Source of the DNA: Christiangramia crocea
Lineage (GTDB): Bacteria > Bacteroidota > Bacteroidia > Flavobacteriales > Flavobacteriaceae
Length of the DNA stretch: 64,000 nucleotides
Assembly: GCF_022410465.1 (NCBI RefSeq)
Contig: NZ_JAJSON010000025.1
Coordinates: 62,001 to 126,000 of the forward strand
Direction of reading: 5' to 3'
Within the stretch, counting starts at the first letter, position 1. Every line of letters starts with the position of its first letter. Below are positions 26,171 through 35,209 of this stretch, one piece after another. The notes beneath the pieces are model-generated. The model did no database searches, was not told where the DNA came from, and saw only the letters and a program-made list of their open reading frames with translations. The translations under genes were made by a program, and so were the position numbers.

Positions 26171-26390
26171 GGCCTATATTTTGGAAATTAAGGCGATAAC
26201 AGGTTGGATGCTATTACTCAACTACGATCCTTATTAGCTACCCTCCTATTTTTTGAATACAATCATTGAAGATAATTTGAGAAGAAAAAAATCAAAGAAG
26301 TTTCGTGTTGATGTGATGGTAAAAGCTTTTGCCAAACCATAACATAAGAAGGGAGAATATACTTTGAATAATAGAACTGAGGGGAAAGTG
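26171..26390. other. Intergenic stretch without recognisable gene
   Basis: About 220 bp between the LolA-like remnant and the cupin gene. No ORF with coding character, hairpin or repeat was recognised. Confidence 0.35.
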
Positions 26391-27143
26391 CTAGTTGGTT
26401 TTCATTCTCAGCATTTGTTCATTCGCCTTTTTAAAAATTTCACGTATTACTTCACCGTTAGAAGGTTCTTCATCGAGAGTCTCCGGATCCCACTGACTGC
26501 GTTCGGTAGCAAAGAAATCGCCACCATATATGTGCAGGCCGCCCGTAAATCTTGGGAGCGGATTTGTAACGGAATGAATGGCATTTTTATCCAGGGCTGC
26601 AACATCCCCGGCAAATAAACATCGTACATCATTCGCTTCTAATCTATCACTGGTCCTTTTCCAAAGAATATTATCTTCCCGTCCGGTATAGAGACCAATA
26701 TTTGCCCACATAAGATGATTGTGCGGCATAAGGTTCATTTGAGGGGTCCATGTTGCTGCGAATATGGTTAGTTCTTTTGAGCGAAGAAAAACCTTTAAAC
26801 CGGCCTCGGTAGGATCGCCAATTGCCTTTAACATGGCTGTGGGATCAGATACCCCTTTAGCTAACACCTCTTTAACAGCTTCCTGAGGATTTGATTCTTT
26901 GTTAGCTGCAATACAATCTTCAATAAATTTCTGCATTTCAATCATGTCTTTTTCCTGCACAGGAATAATACGCTCCCCATGATCTAAAGCGTCGATTGAA
27001 ATCTCTGTCATTCCGGCTGTCACAAAAGAAGGAAGTGCAGCAAAACTAAATCCTAATCCTAATGTTTTAACCACTCCCCTTCTTGATATCCCTTGCTTAT
27101 TAATTTTTGAGGTATCCATAACAACTTCATTATAGTTAAACAT
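26391..27143 (-). CDS. Tat-exported cupin (double-stranded beta-helix metal enzyme, cysteine dioxygenase-like)
   Basis: The N-terminus has a twin-arginine signal (ISRRGVVKTLGLGFSFAALP, residues 19-38), so the protein is probably exported folded. The remainder shows a cupin: PQMNLMPHNHLMWANIGLYT, with two His, and later KNAIHSVTNPLPRFTGGLHI, resembling COG5553-type predicted metal-dependent enzymes. Tat export is consistent with cofactor loading in the cytoplasm. The start at ATG 27143 or 27119 is uncertain. It is 12 nt downstream of the MarR gene and thus probably under its control. Substrate unknown. Confidence 0.65.
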   Translation of the reverse strand: MFNYNEVVMDTSKINKQGISRRGVVKTLGLGFSFAALPSFVTAGMTEISIDALDHGERIIPVQEKDMIEMQKFIEDCIAANKESNPQEAVKEVLAKGVSDPTAMLKAIGDPTEAGLKVFLRSKELTIFAATWTPQMNLMPHNHLMWANIGLYTGREDNILWKRTSDRLEANDVRCLFAGDVAALDKNAIHSVTNPLPRFTGGLHIYGGDFFATERSQWDPETLDEEPSNGEVIREIFKKANEQMLRMKTN

Positions 27144-27155
27144 AGTTCTGTTTTA

Positions 27156-27647
27156 TCAACTTATGGTTTTTTGGTATTCGTTGTAAAATCGCTCATTTAA
27201 TGGAATGTATTTTAATGAAGATTCGATTTCATCTAAATACCTTATAATAGAAAGATCTTCATTTAGCATTTTATAAATAGCATTCTCGCAACTCTCCCAT
27301 ATTTGTTCTAACTCCGGTAGCTTATCATAGGTTTTCCGGGTTAATTTTATGTTTTGTTTTCTTTTATCAACCGAATCTATTTCAGACTTTATGTAACCTT
27401 TAGCCTTCATCTTTTTAAGTACCGCTACCATTGATGGATGAGAATAGCCTAGCTGCTCTGCAATCTCAACCATTGTAAGGCTTTCATTTTCCCTCAATAA
27501 TTTAAATACCAAATGCCAGCTTGGTTCTACATCTATATTAATTTGCTTAAAGAATTTTCTCGTGTCATGCGTCATTTTATCACTTATACGTTTTAACCTA
27601 TTATCCAGGGCTCTGTAACCAAGTTCTTTAATAAAGTCTTTTTCCAT
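27156..27647 (-). CDS. MarR-family transcriptional regulator
   Basis: This 163-residue winged-helix protein has the MarR recognition region: ESLTMVEIAEQLGYSHPSMV as helix-turn-helix and GYIKSEIDSVDKRKQNIKLT as the wing with the conserved DxR. It would dimerise and bind a palindromic operator, and such an operator (perfect 18-bp arms) lies 28 bp upstream of its start, over the promoter. It is co-transcribed with the Tat-exported cupin gene. The ligand is unknown. Confidence 0.87.
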   Translation of the reverse strand: MEKDFIKELGYRALDNRLKRISDKMTHDTRKFFKQINIDVEPSWHLVFKLLRENESLTMVEIAEQLGYSHPSMVAVLKKMKAKGYIKSEIDSVDKRKQNIKLTRKTYDKLPELEQIWESCENAIYKMLNEDLSIIRYLDEIESSLKYIPLNERFYNEYQKTIS

Positions 27648-27664
27648 TTTTAAACTATATTATA

Positions 27665-27672
27665 CAAATTTA
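27665..27672 (-). promoter_or_regulatory. Putative -7 box of the marR-cupin operon
   Basis: On the minus strand this reads TAAATTTG, an exact TAnnTTTG. The expected -33 position (27693-27696, TATG) falls at the centre of the adjacent palindrome, so operator binding would block the promoter. Confidence 0.5.
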
Positions 27673-27674
27673 AT

Positions 27675-27712
27675 AAAATAATTAGTTAACTACATAGTTA
27701 ACTAATTATTTT
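27675..27712. promoter_or_regulatory. Perfect inverted repeat, candidate MarR operator
   Basis: The arms AAAATAATTAGTTAACTA (27675-27692) and its exact reverse complement (27695-27712) are separated by 2 bp. Each arm contains a nested GTTAAC palindrome. It lies immediately upstream of the marR -7 box, in the typical position for autorepression. As RNA it could also form an AT-rich hairpin downstream of the LLM oxidoreductase gene. Confidence 0.65.
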
Positions 27713-27805
27713 TACTTATAAATATTTTCTTGAATTGAAACACTATTCTTCTGCCTCACAGCTATTGAGCAAATGCTGTAATTTCCATAGTTCTTCAAAT
27801 AAATA

Positions 27806-28810
27806 CTAATCTAATTCCCTCATGATTTCCCCAAATAATTCATAAGATCTTATCCTGTCCTTGATATCATAGATATTGGTAACAGCAATAAGTTCATCAG
27901 CCTTAGTTTGCTCTAAAAACTCTTTTACCTGAGCTTTCACTTTGGCCTTACTACCTATAAAAGAGAACTTTAGCATTTGGTGAATTTGAGGATGTCTCAT
28001 AATATCCATCAACTCATTGGTCATGGCCGTTGGCGGTTGCACATAATCACGTTTGCCTGTGAAGATCCCAAGGATCATTTTGATCAGGGAGGTTGATAAT
28101 CGTTCGGCTTCTTCATCGGTATCGGCAATAATTATATTCACCCCGGCCATTACATAGGGTTTCTTTAGATGTGCAGAAGGTTGAAACTCTTCACGGTATA
28201 TTTCCAGGGCTTCCCATAAATGAGTTGTCGCGAAGTGGCTTGCAAATGCATAAGGCAATCCTTTTTTAGCGGCCAAATGCGCACTATCTGTACTGGAGCC
28301 TAAAATATAAATGGGGACCTTAACACCTTCTGCTACGGTGGCACGTACTTTAGAACCTGCGTTCTCTGTAGAAAAGTATTTCTCTAACTTTTCCAGTTCA
28401 GCGGGAAAAGAATGTGCGGCTTGCATAAAATCAGAACGTATAGCCTGTGCCGTTTCTCTGTCGGTTCCTGGAGCCCTACCCAGGCCCAGATCTATACGGT
28501 CTGGGTATATGGATGCCAAAGTACCAAACTGTTCGGCAATAATTAATGGCGAGTGATTTGGAAGCATAATACCTCCGGAACCTACGCGAATGGTGTTTGT
28601 GCCTTCGGCTACGTAGCCAATTAATATCGAGGTGGCGCTGCTCCCAATATTTGGTGCATTATGATGTTCTGCCAGCCAATAGCGTGTATAACCATAGGCT
28701 TCGGCATGTTGAGCCAGGTCAAGGACATTATTATAAGTTTGATTTAGAGAATGACCTTCAGAAACTAAAGCAAGGTCTAATATGGAATAAGTTGTATGTT
28801 GATTCTTCAT
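27806..28810 (-). CDS. LLM-class flavin-dependent oxidoreductase (luciferase-like)
   Basis: This 334-residue TIM-barrel flavoprotein of the bacterial luciferase superfamily shows [16 protein letters not shown] (39-54), [14 protein letters not shown] and [13 protein letters not shown], the last being typical of the single-chain luciferase-like alkanal monooxygenase subgroup. It would use reduced FMN in the cytoplasm on an unknown substrate. It precedes the marR-cupin operon on the same strand, but the palindromic operator and promoter between them suggest separate transcription. Confidence 0.85.
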   Translation of the reverse strand: MKNQHTTYSILDLALVSEGHSLNQTYNNVLDLAQHAEAYGYTRYWLAEHHNAPNIGSSATSILIGYVAEGTNTIRVGSGGIMLPNHSPLIIAEQFGTLASIYPDRIDLGLGRAPGTDRETAQAIRSDFMQAAHSFPAELEKLEKYFSTENAGSKVRATVAEGVKVPIYILGSSTDSAHLAAKKGLPYAFASHFATTHLWEALEIYREEFQPSAHLKKPYVMAGVNIIIADTDEEAERLSTSLIKMILGIFTGKRDYVQPPTAMTNELMDIMRHPQIHQMLKFSFIGSKAKVKAQVKEFLEQTKADELIAVTNIYDIKDRIRSYELFGEIMRELD

Positions 28811-28970
28811 AAATTTAGTAGAAAAGTTTGGATTTAAATCGAATAGAACTAGTAAGATTATAGACCCTATTCATCTAATTTTTTAAAGATAATATTTAAA
28901 ATTAGCGGAGGCCAATATCCAAAAGCATTATAAGTAAAAGCCGATTTTCACACTTTCAGGAAAACAGCTC

Positions 28971-29459
28971 CTATTTTAGAATGGAAGCATGATATTTTCT
29001 TAATTTTTCGAGTTTCGGCTTGATATATACCTGGCAAAAAGGCCTTTCAGGATCGGTTTTATAATAATCCCTGATTTCTTTTCGTGAGGCTTTGAATTTC
29101 CCAAAATCATAAGCTTTAGTGATGATCTTTTCCGTGAAATTATTTTGTAATTCATTCAGAATAAAATTCACTTTCAGGCGCTGTATATTCTCAAAAACAT
29201 AGACCGCAGAAAGGTATTTTGAGCGCATACAATGATTGGAAGTACTTTGATGCGTTTGCAGATGCAGCTCTATAAGTTTTTCCAGACTAATGATCTCAGG
29301 ATCATAATATACCAGCACTCCTTCATAAAAAATTTCCTTCTCCTGAGCAGTGGAAATATAACCCTGATTCACCTCTCCTACTCCTTTTACAGCCTGAAAA
29401 ACAGCCTCGGTACACCAGTGGCATCCACCTCCAAAACCTATTTTCAGTAATTCTTTCAA
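28971..29459 (-). CDS. msrA: Peptide-methionine (S)-S-oxide reductase (MsrA)
   Basis: MsrA repairs methionine-S-sulfoxide. The 162-residue protein has the family motif GFGGGCHWCTEAVF, with catalytic Cys13 (GCFWxxE appears as GCHWCTE), and HQSTSNHCMRSKYLSAVYV further on. The start is TTG 29459, since no ATG or GTG exists upstream in the open frame. No signal peptide is seen, so it is cytoplasmic. It is divergent from the SRAP gene across 103 bp. No MsrB partner is adjacent. Confidence 0.85.
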   Translation of the reverse strand: MKELLKIGFGGGCHWCTEAVFQAVKGVGEVNQGYISTAQEKEIFYEGVLVYYDPEIISLEKLIELHLQTHQSTSNHCMRSKYLSAVYVFENIQRLKVNFILNELQNNFTEKIITKAYDFGKFKASRKEIRDYYKTDPERPFCQVYIKPKLEKLRKYHASILK

Positions 29460-29562
29460 TGTCTTCTTATTACGGTATCCTTTTACTAAAATAACAAAGC
29501 AATGCCTATTCCTGCTTAGATATTACTATAGAATTGATTAATTTTAAACAAAGCCATTCCCA

Positions 29563-30180
29563 ATGTGTTATCGAACAAAATTGAATTCTAAACTTTCCTC
29601 CCTGGAACAATCCCTCGATGCCCGCTTTATAGAGCCAGAAAAATACAAACCTCAGGATGAGATCAATGCTTTTACTTTTTCTGAGACTCCGGTGATCATA
29701 GATGAAAACCCGGGAGAGATAGATATGTTCCACTGGGGCCTTATTCCTTTCTGGGCCAAGGATGATAAGATCAAAAAAATGACCCTGAATTCCAAGATAG
29801 AAACGGCCAGTGAAAAACCGGCTTTCCGGAATTCAGTAAATAATCGTTGCCTGGTGATCGCAGATGGATATTATGAATGGCAATGGCTGGACCCGAAAGG
29901 AAAGGAAAAGCAAAAATTCCTGATTCAACCGGTAGATCAGGAAATATTCTCCTTTGCCGGGATCTATTCATCGTGGAAAAATCCGCAGACCAATGAACTT
30001 GTGAACTCCTACTCTATTCTCACCACCGAAGCCAATGAACTAATGAGTGAGATCCATAACAACAAAAAACGCATGCCTGTTGTGCTCAAAAAACAGGATA
30101 CTGCTGCCTGGCTTGCCGGAGAAGATCTGGAAAAGTTTGCTTTCCCTTATGAGGTTGAATTAAAGGCTAAACCGGTATAA
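29563..30180 (+). CDS. SOS response-associated peptidase (SRAP/YedK-HMCES family)
   Basis: SRAP proteins crosslink abasic sites in single-stranded DNA through Cys2, which becomes N-terminal after Met removal. Here the protein begins MCYRTKL. The family motifs WGLIPFWA, NSKIETASEKPAFRNS, DGYYEWQW and IHNNKKRMPVVL (catalytic His) are all present in order across 205 residues. It is monocistronic and convergent with the SDR operon. Confidence 0.9.
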   Translation: MCYRTKLNSKLSSLEQSLDARFIEPEKYKPQDEINAFTFSETPVIIDENPGEIDMFHWGLIPFWAKDDKIKKMTLNSKIETASEKPAFRNSVNNRCLVIADGYYEWQWLDPKGKEKQKFLIQPVDQEIFSFAGIYSSWKNPQTNELVNSYSILTTEANELMSEIHNNKKRMPVVLKKQDTAAWLAGEDLEKFAFPYEVELKAKPV

Positions 30181-30215
30181 TAGAGATCCTGAAACGCGTT
30201 AAGGATGACAGGGTT

Positions 30216-30977
30216 TTACCTAATATGACTCCCCGCATTAACATCGATCGTAGCACCGGTGGCGTGGTCCATGAGTCCGCTGCACATAAGTCCGATCAAT
30301 GGTGCAAGATCCTTGGGCCTTGTGAGTTCGTTTAAAGCGATTTCCTTTAAAACCCTTTCCTCTCCATACTGATCTATAAACTGTTCAGCCATCGCAGTAC
30401 GAGTAAAACCAGGAGAAACTACAAACGATTTTATATTATCCTTTCCAAACGATCTCGCAACCGATCTCGCCAAAGATGTTAGACCGCCCTTGGAAGCAGC
30501 ATAAGCCAGGTATTCTTCGGTCTCACCGCGAAAAACAGCACGGCTGCCAATGTAAATAAAGCGACCCCCGTCATTTTCCTTAAAATGATCTATTCCCAGT
30601 TTGGTTAAGAGTCCAACCGAGTTCAGGTTGATATCAATGGTTTTTCTCCAGGTCTTCAGCCATTCTTCGGTAGAAAGTGACGTAGAATGTTTCAGAAAAA
30701 CTCCGGCATTCAGAATAATTGCGTCTATTTTTCCAAATTCTGCCGTGACTTCTTCAAAAAGTCTGAAGACATCACTTTCCTTTTCAAGATCGGCCTGAAA
30801 AATTCTGGAACCGGTATCGTATTTTTCCGCAAGTTCCTGCGCAGTAGATCTATGGCTATTATAGTGGATAGCCAGGGTAGCACCCATTTCCATTACAAAA
30901 TCGGCTATCCCCATCCCTATTCCTTTTGAAGCTCCAGTGAGCAGGATATTTTTTCCTTTGAGGTCAAGTTTTATCAT
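30216..30977 (-). CDS. SDR-family oxidoreductase (classical)
   Basis: This 253-residue short-chain dehydrogenase has TGASKGIG (14-21), NAG (90-92), catalytic Ser145 and Tyr159-x3-Lys163 (YAASK), so it should be an active NAD(P)H-dependent reductase or dehydrogenase. It is third in an operon cupin-SDR-SDR, and its start overlaps the upstream SDR stop as TAATG. The substrate is unknown. Confidence 0.85.
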   Translation of the reverse strand: MIKLDLKGKNILLTGASKGIGMGIADFVMEMGATLAIHYNSHRSTAQELAEKYDTGSRIFQADLEKESDVFRLFEEVTAEFGKIDAIILNAGVFLKHSTSLSTEEWLKTWRKTIDINLNSVGLLTKLGIDHFKENDGGRFIYIGSRAVFRGETEEYLAYAASKGGLTSLARSVARSFGKDNIKSFVVSPGFTRTAMAEQFIDQYGEERVLKEIALNELTRPKDLAPLIGLMCSGLMDHATGATIDVNAGSHIR

Positions 30978-31741
30978 TATAAAATATTTTTAATCCATCC
31001 GCCGTCAACAGCAAGTGATACTCCCGTTATATAACTGGCTCTTTCACTGGCAAGAAAAGTTACCGCAGCAGCAAATTCCCCGGGTTCACCAAATCGACGC
31101 AAAGGAATATCCTTTTTCTCATTTTCCATATCAGGATTTTTATCTATCAGGTTTTTAAGGCGCTGCGTGTTGGTATAACCGGGCATCACATTATTTACAG
31201 TTATATTATATTCACCCACTTCGGCTGCAAGCGTTTTGATCAATCCGGCTACGGAAGCCCTGACTGAGTTCGATAAAATAAGGTTTTCTACAGGCTGTTT
31301 AACCGCCTGGGAAGTTATACTGATGATGCGCCCCCAGTTTTGTTCTTTCATTCCGGGAATAAAACTTCTAATGATAGAGACCGCGCTACCTAACAGCAAT
31401 TGATATGCTTTATCCCAGTCTTCCTGCTCAAAATCTTCAAATTTACCTGAAGGCGGTCCGCCGGTATTGGTGACAAGTATATCAATATGACCGAATTTGG
31501 TCAATACTTCAGCTACAATTCGCTTTCTATCCTCCGCATTTGCAAGGTCACCGGCAACTGCCATTACTTCTGTATTACTGGCTGAAGCGATTTCATCTTT
31601 GGTTTTTTCAAGTGTTTCTTTATCCCGACCATTGATGATCACTTTTGCGCCTTCAAGAGCCAGTTCCATAGCCACACTTTTCCCCAGCCCCTGGCTGGAT
31701 GCTCCAACAAAGGCTGTTTTATTCTTTAATCCAAAATCCAT
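30977..31741 (-). CDS. SDR-family protein with altered active site
   Basis: This 254-residue SDR keeps the cofactor motif GASSQGLG (13-20), NTGG (92-95) and the C-terminal SLAVDGG. In place of YxxxK it has SNSVR (Ser157 to Arg161, NLILSNSVRAS). This substitution recurs in a known SDR subgroup annotated as 3-oxoacyl-ACP reductase-like, so it need not mean loss of function, but catalysis by the classical mechanism is doubtful. It may form a pair with the adjacent classical SDR. It lies 6 nt downstream of the cupin gene. Confidence 0.8.
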   Translation of the reverse strand: MDFGLKNKTAFVGASSQGLGKSVAMELALEGAKVIINGRDKETLEKTKDEIASASNTEVMAVAGDLANAEDRKRIVAEVLTKFGHIDILVTNTGGPPSGKFEDFEQEDWDKAYQLLLGSAVSIIRSFIPGMKEQNWGRIISITSQAVKQPVENLILSNSVRASVAGLIKTLAAEVGEYNITVNNVMPGYTNTQRLKNLIDKNPDMENEKKDIPLRRFGEPGEFAAAVTFLASERASYITGVSLAVDGGWIKNIL

Positions 31742-31747
31742 AAAAAT

Positions 31748-32113
31748 CTATGAGTTGTTTCTTAGGTAATTATCAGTTCCGTCAAGCCAGTCCTCGCGAA
31801 TGGGAGCCCAGGTATCAATTTCTTCAACGTCTCCAATCATAAGCGCTTCATGAGGAAGATCTGCAGGGATTACAATAACATCCCCGGCATGAAGGTCTAC
31901 TGTTTCCTCTTTATTTTCACCAAACCAGAAGCGGATTGTTCCGGATAGAACATTGGTCACCTGCTCATTGATGTGGCTGTGTTGCGGCACTAAAAATCCA
32001 TCTTTAAATTTCATTTTTGCCACCATCACTTTTTCGCCGTAGACCAGCTGGCGTTCCATTTTATCGGTAACCTTTTCTACGGGAATGGTATCCCAGTTCA
32101 GTTTCTTGATCAT
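31748..32113 (-). CDS. Single-domain cupin protein
   Basis: This roughly 121-residue cupin (ATG 32113 preferred over an in-frame TTG at 32119) has motif 1 VPQHSHINEQVTNVLSGTIRF, given here without its last residue as VPQHSHINEQVTNVLSGTIR. Motif 2 is GDVIVIPADLPHEA. The metal ligands would be His, His, Glu and His. It heads the operon with two SDRs. It may be an isomerase, a dioxygenase or a sensor of the pathway; the sequence does not decide. Confidence 0.75.
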   Translation of the reverse strand: MIKKLNWDTIPVEKVTDKMERQLVYGEKVMVAKMKFKDGFLVPQHSHINEQVTNVLSGTIRFWFGENKEETVDLHAGDVIVIPADLPHEALMIGDVEEIDTWAPIREDWLDGTDNYLRNNS

Positions 32114-32344
32114 TTTCAATTTTATTTAAAACTGAAAAAAGATAAGGATAATTCCTTAAACCAAATCTAACTGAAATTGGGCCTGCTCCTATTATAATGG
32201 AAATAAACAAGTTACCGGTTAAAAAGTTTATCCCATATAAGCTTACGGCTAAGGATTTCGTCCAGTTATGCTTCTAAAATCCTTAATGATAAAATGTTTA
32301 AGTTTATGATCAGATCAAATTCTAAAATTTAAAGTTTAAATCTT

Positions 32345-32746
32345 ATGCCCTATAAGACGAACTGGGAACCTCATGGTATTATTTGGAAATTCTATGGATA
32401 TGTCACAGCAGAAGAAATCGAGGAAGCCAATAATGAATTTTATACAGATGAGCGAAGTGATGATTCCAGGTACCAAATTATAGATGCACTGGAAGTTACG
32501 AATGTAGAATGGAATGATGTAGATATAAAAGAAATTGCAGCCCAGGATAAGGGAGCGTCTTTTCTTCTGCATAAGCTTAAGGTAGCTTATATTTCTAAGG
32601 ATGAAAAGGTTACTGCTGTTCTGGAAAAATATATAGACATATCAAAAATTCTGAATTCGACCTGGAAATTCAAAGGTTTTAATGATCTTAATTCCGCAAA
32701 ACGATGGGTAAAGGATTTTAAGAATCCGGACAAGAAAGGAATCTAA
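32345..32746 (+). CDS. Hypothetical STAS/SpoIIAA-like protein
   Basis: This 133-residue soluble protein begins MPYKTNWEPHGIIWKFYGYV and ends with a NSAKRWVKDF helix. The strand-helix alternation resembles the SpoIIAA-like (STAS) family. No signal peptide, membrane segment or catalytic motif is seen. It stands alone between a divergent cupin-SDR operon and the convergent GH3 gene. Confidence 0.5.
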   Translation: MPYKTNWEPHGIIWKFYGYVTAEEIEEANNEFYTDERSDDSRYQIIDALEVTNVEWNDVDIKEIAAQDKGASFLLHKLKVAYISKDEKVTAVLEKYIDISKILNSTWKFKGFNDLNSAKRWVKDFKNPDKKGI

Positions 32747-32753
32747 CCGAAAA

Positions 32754-32797
32754 ACTGCTTACCACCTTCGTTAGTCAGAATGTAATAAGCAGCTTTT
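32754..32797. terminator. Possible weak terminator between convergent genes
   Basis: CTGCTTA (32755-32761) pairs with TAAGCAG (32786-32792) across a 24-nt loop and is followed by CTTTT. The loop is long, so support is weak. Confidence 0.3.
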
Positions 32798-32814
32798 AGA
32801 TTGAATTCTTTTAT

Positions 32815-35133
32815 TTATTTCCCTGAAAATTCCTCCAATTTAGCCTGGAGATTCATAGAGTCACTGGTTTTACTTATTGTCTTTCCTTCTAAAGACACTT
32901 CAGCCTTTAATTCCGGATCCTCAGCATTTCTTGCCACGATAATTTCATAAGCACCTCCGTCAAGTTTCCAGGAGTTTGTTTCAGAATCATAATAACCAAG
33001 ATCATCTACATTTATTTGCAGACTGATACTCTCGCTTTCATCAGGTTGAAGCAATTTAGTTTTATAAAAAGCTTTGAGCTCTTTTTCCGGTTTTTCAACT
33101 TCTCCATCAGGGCTGTGAACGAAAATTTCTACTACCTCCCTACCGGATTTATCCCCGATGTTTTTCACCTCAAAATCTAAATTTATCTGATCTGTATCCC
33201 TACTTACTTCAAGATTATCATATCCAAACTCAGTATATGAAAGACCAAATCCAAAGGGATAGGAAGTTTCTACCTTAAAGGTGTCGAAATAACGATAACC
33301 TATAAAAATTCCTTCTTCATATTTCTCCTCTGCTGGGATTCCCATTAAAATATTTGCTGGTTTCTGATCAGGATCCAGAGCTGTACCGGGAAAATTCTTT
33401 GTAGAAGACACGTCGCTGAGTTTATTAGGAAATGTTACAGCAAGTTTTCCGGAAGGGTTTACGGTTCCGTTCAATATTTCGGCTACCGCATTACCAGCCT
33501 CCTGCCCCGGTTGCCATGCAAGCAATATAGCATCCGGATATTGTTTCCAGCTTTGAGTTTCTATAACTCCACCAATATTAAGTATTACAACTAACTTCTT
33601 GTTTTCAGCATGAAATGCCTCACTAAGATCTTTTATAAGATTCAGTTCATGTTCACTGAGTTCAAAATCATTTTCGATCTTTCTATCCTGAAATTCTCCC
33701 GACGTTCTACCAAGTGTATAAACTGCAACTTCATTGTTCTTAGCGAAATCTTTTAATTCTGCTTTCGTCCAGTCTTTCTCAGGCACAACCACATCCGGCA
33801 AAAAGAACACTTGTTTAGGAGGTACCTTTGCTCTCTCTTTCTTTACATAAGAATCATAAGTACTTACAAGTTTCTCATCCAGGTTAAAGCCTGCTTTTTG
33901 AAGTCCGTCCTTAATAGAAACCATATATGCTTTATTAACATCTCCACTTCCGGTTCCTCCTGAAATTGTTTCCACCGAGGATACTCCAAATAAAGCAACA
34001 GAAGCATTGCTCTTAATAGGAAGTGCGTTATCATTCTTTAAAAGAACCATTCCCTGACTGGCTGCATCTCTTGCAATCTCTTTATTTAATTCAAGGTCTG
34101 GTTTATTGGAAGGCTCGTATCCCTTAAATGAAGGAGTTAAATAATATTTTTTAAGAATGTTTCTTACATTTCTATCGATAACCGACTCCTGTAAATCACC
34201 ATTTTCAACAGCAGCTAATATGGTCTCTGCCTGAACCCCTGTGCCCGGCATCATAAGATCATTACCGGCTTCAACCTGAGCTACAGGATCTTTACCTGCA
34301 AACCAGTCGGTCATTACAAAGCCATCATAACCCCAGTCATTTCTTAAGATATCGGTTAAAAGCTCTCTGTTTTCTGAAGCATATGTGCCATTTATCCTGT
34401 TATAAGACGACATCACCGCCCAGGGATGACTTTCCTTAATGGCTATTTTAAAACCTTTCAGATAGATCTCTCTTAAGGCTCGTTCACTCACTATTGTATT
34501 CAGTTCGGTTCTGTTGGTTTCTGAATTATTAGCAACAAAGTGCTTGATTGTAGCCCCAATTCCTTCACTCTGAACTCCTTTTACAAATCCTGCGGTGATC
34601 TTTCCTGCCAATACGGGATCTTCAGAATAGTACTCAAAATTACGACCCCCAAGCGGATTCCTCTGGATATTAAGTGCAGGCGCCAGAAGGAAATCTACGC
34701 CATACTCCTTCCCTTCTCTACCAAATGCAGCTCCAACTCTCTTCACAAGATCAACATCCCAGGAAGAGGCGAGGCTCGTTGCTGTAGGGAACGCCGTGGC
34801 ATAAAATGTTTCTGCCGGTGCCTCGTCTCTTGTGGGACTTATTCTAATTCCTGCTGGGCCGTCTGCAAAAACAACAGCAGGAAATCCAAATTTTTCATTC
34901 GTATAACTGGTTCCTGCGGCACCAGGAACTTTATCTTTTGTTGTGCCTACTGCAACACTTGGAGTTTCTGCTCCTGAAGGGACACCGGGTAAATCCATAC
35001 CGGTTCCAATTAGCAGGTATACTTTTTCCTCGAGGGATAGATTTGTAATAATACTATCAAGTTTCTGATCTGATATCTGGGCATTTAATTGCGTAAAACA
35101 GATGACAGAAAATAATAAGATTAGTTTTTTCAT
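32815..35133 (-). CDS. Beta-glucosidase, glycoside hydrolase family 3
   Basis: This 772-residue secreted enzyme has a Sec signal peptide (cut after LNAQ, about 19), the GH3 N-terminal barrel with ADGPAGIR, APALNIQRNPLGGRNFEYYS, KHFVANNSE and nucleophile Asp276 in FVMTDWFA. A GH3 C-terminal domain and a fibronectin-III-like domain (about 650-740) follow. It would act in the periplasm on beta-linked gluco-oligosaccharides. A Crp-type regulator gene lies 76 bp upstream on the same strand. No SusC/D genes are nearby. Confidence 0.9.
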   Translation of the reverse strand: MKKLILLFSVICFTQLNAQISDQKLDSIITNLSLEEKVYLLIGTGMDLPGVPSGAETPSVAVGTTKDKVPGAAGTSYTNEKFGFPAVVFADGPAGIRISPTRDEAPAETFYATAFPTATSLASSWDVDLVKRVGAAFGREGKEYGVDFLLAPALNIQRNPLGGRNFEYYSEDPVLAGKITAGFVKGVQSEGIGATIKHFVANNSETNRTELNTIVSERALREIYLKGFKIAIKESHPWAVMSSYNRINGTYASENRELLTDILRNDWGYDGFVMTDWFAGKDPVAQVEAGNDLMMPGTGVQAETILAAVENGDLQESVIDRNVRNILKKYYLTPSFKGYEPSNKPDLELNKEIARDAASQGMVLLKNDNALPIKSNASVALFGVSSVETISGGTGSGDVNKAYMVSIKDGLQKAGFNLDEKLVSTYDSYVKKERAKVPPKQVFFLPDVVVPEKDWTKAELKDFAKNNEVAVYTLGRTSGEFQDRKIENDFELSEHELNLIKDLSEAFHAENKKLVVILNIGGVIETQSWKQYPDAILLAWQPGQEAGNAVAEILNGTVNPSGKLAVTFPNKLSDVSSTKNFPGTALDPDQKPANILMGIPAEEKYEEGIFIGYRYFDTFKVETSYPFGFGLSYTEFGYDNLEVSRDTDQINLDFEVKNIGDKSGREVVEIFVHSPDGEVEKPEKELKAFYKTKLLQPDESESISLQINVDDLGYYDSETNSWKLDGGAYEIIVARNAEDPELKAEVSLEGKTISKTSDSMNLQAKLEEFSGK

Positions 35134-35209
35134 TATTAGTTTCTTTTGGTTTTACCCAAAATTCTCCATTTTTTCAACCATTCCATTTGACATTTGTCAA
35201 AAAAAGCAT

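Noticed and set aside
25943-26191. Plus-strand 82-codon ORF
   Set aside because: It is antisense to the decayed LolA-like copy and matches the antisense of the intact gene in the same way.
32197-32277. 26-codon plus-strand ORF in the gap before the STAS-like gene
   Set aside because: It is too short, with no recognisable homology or promoter.
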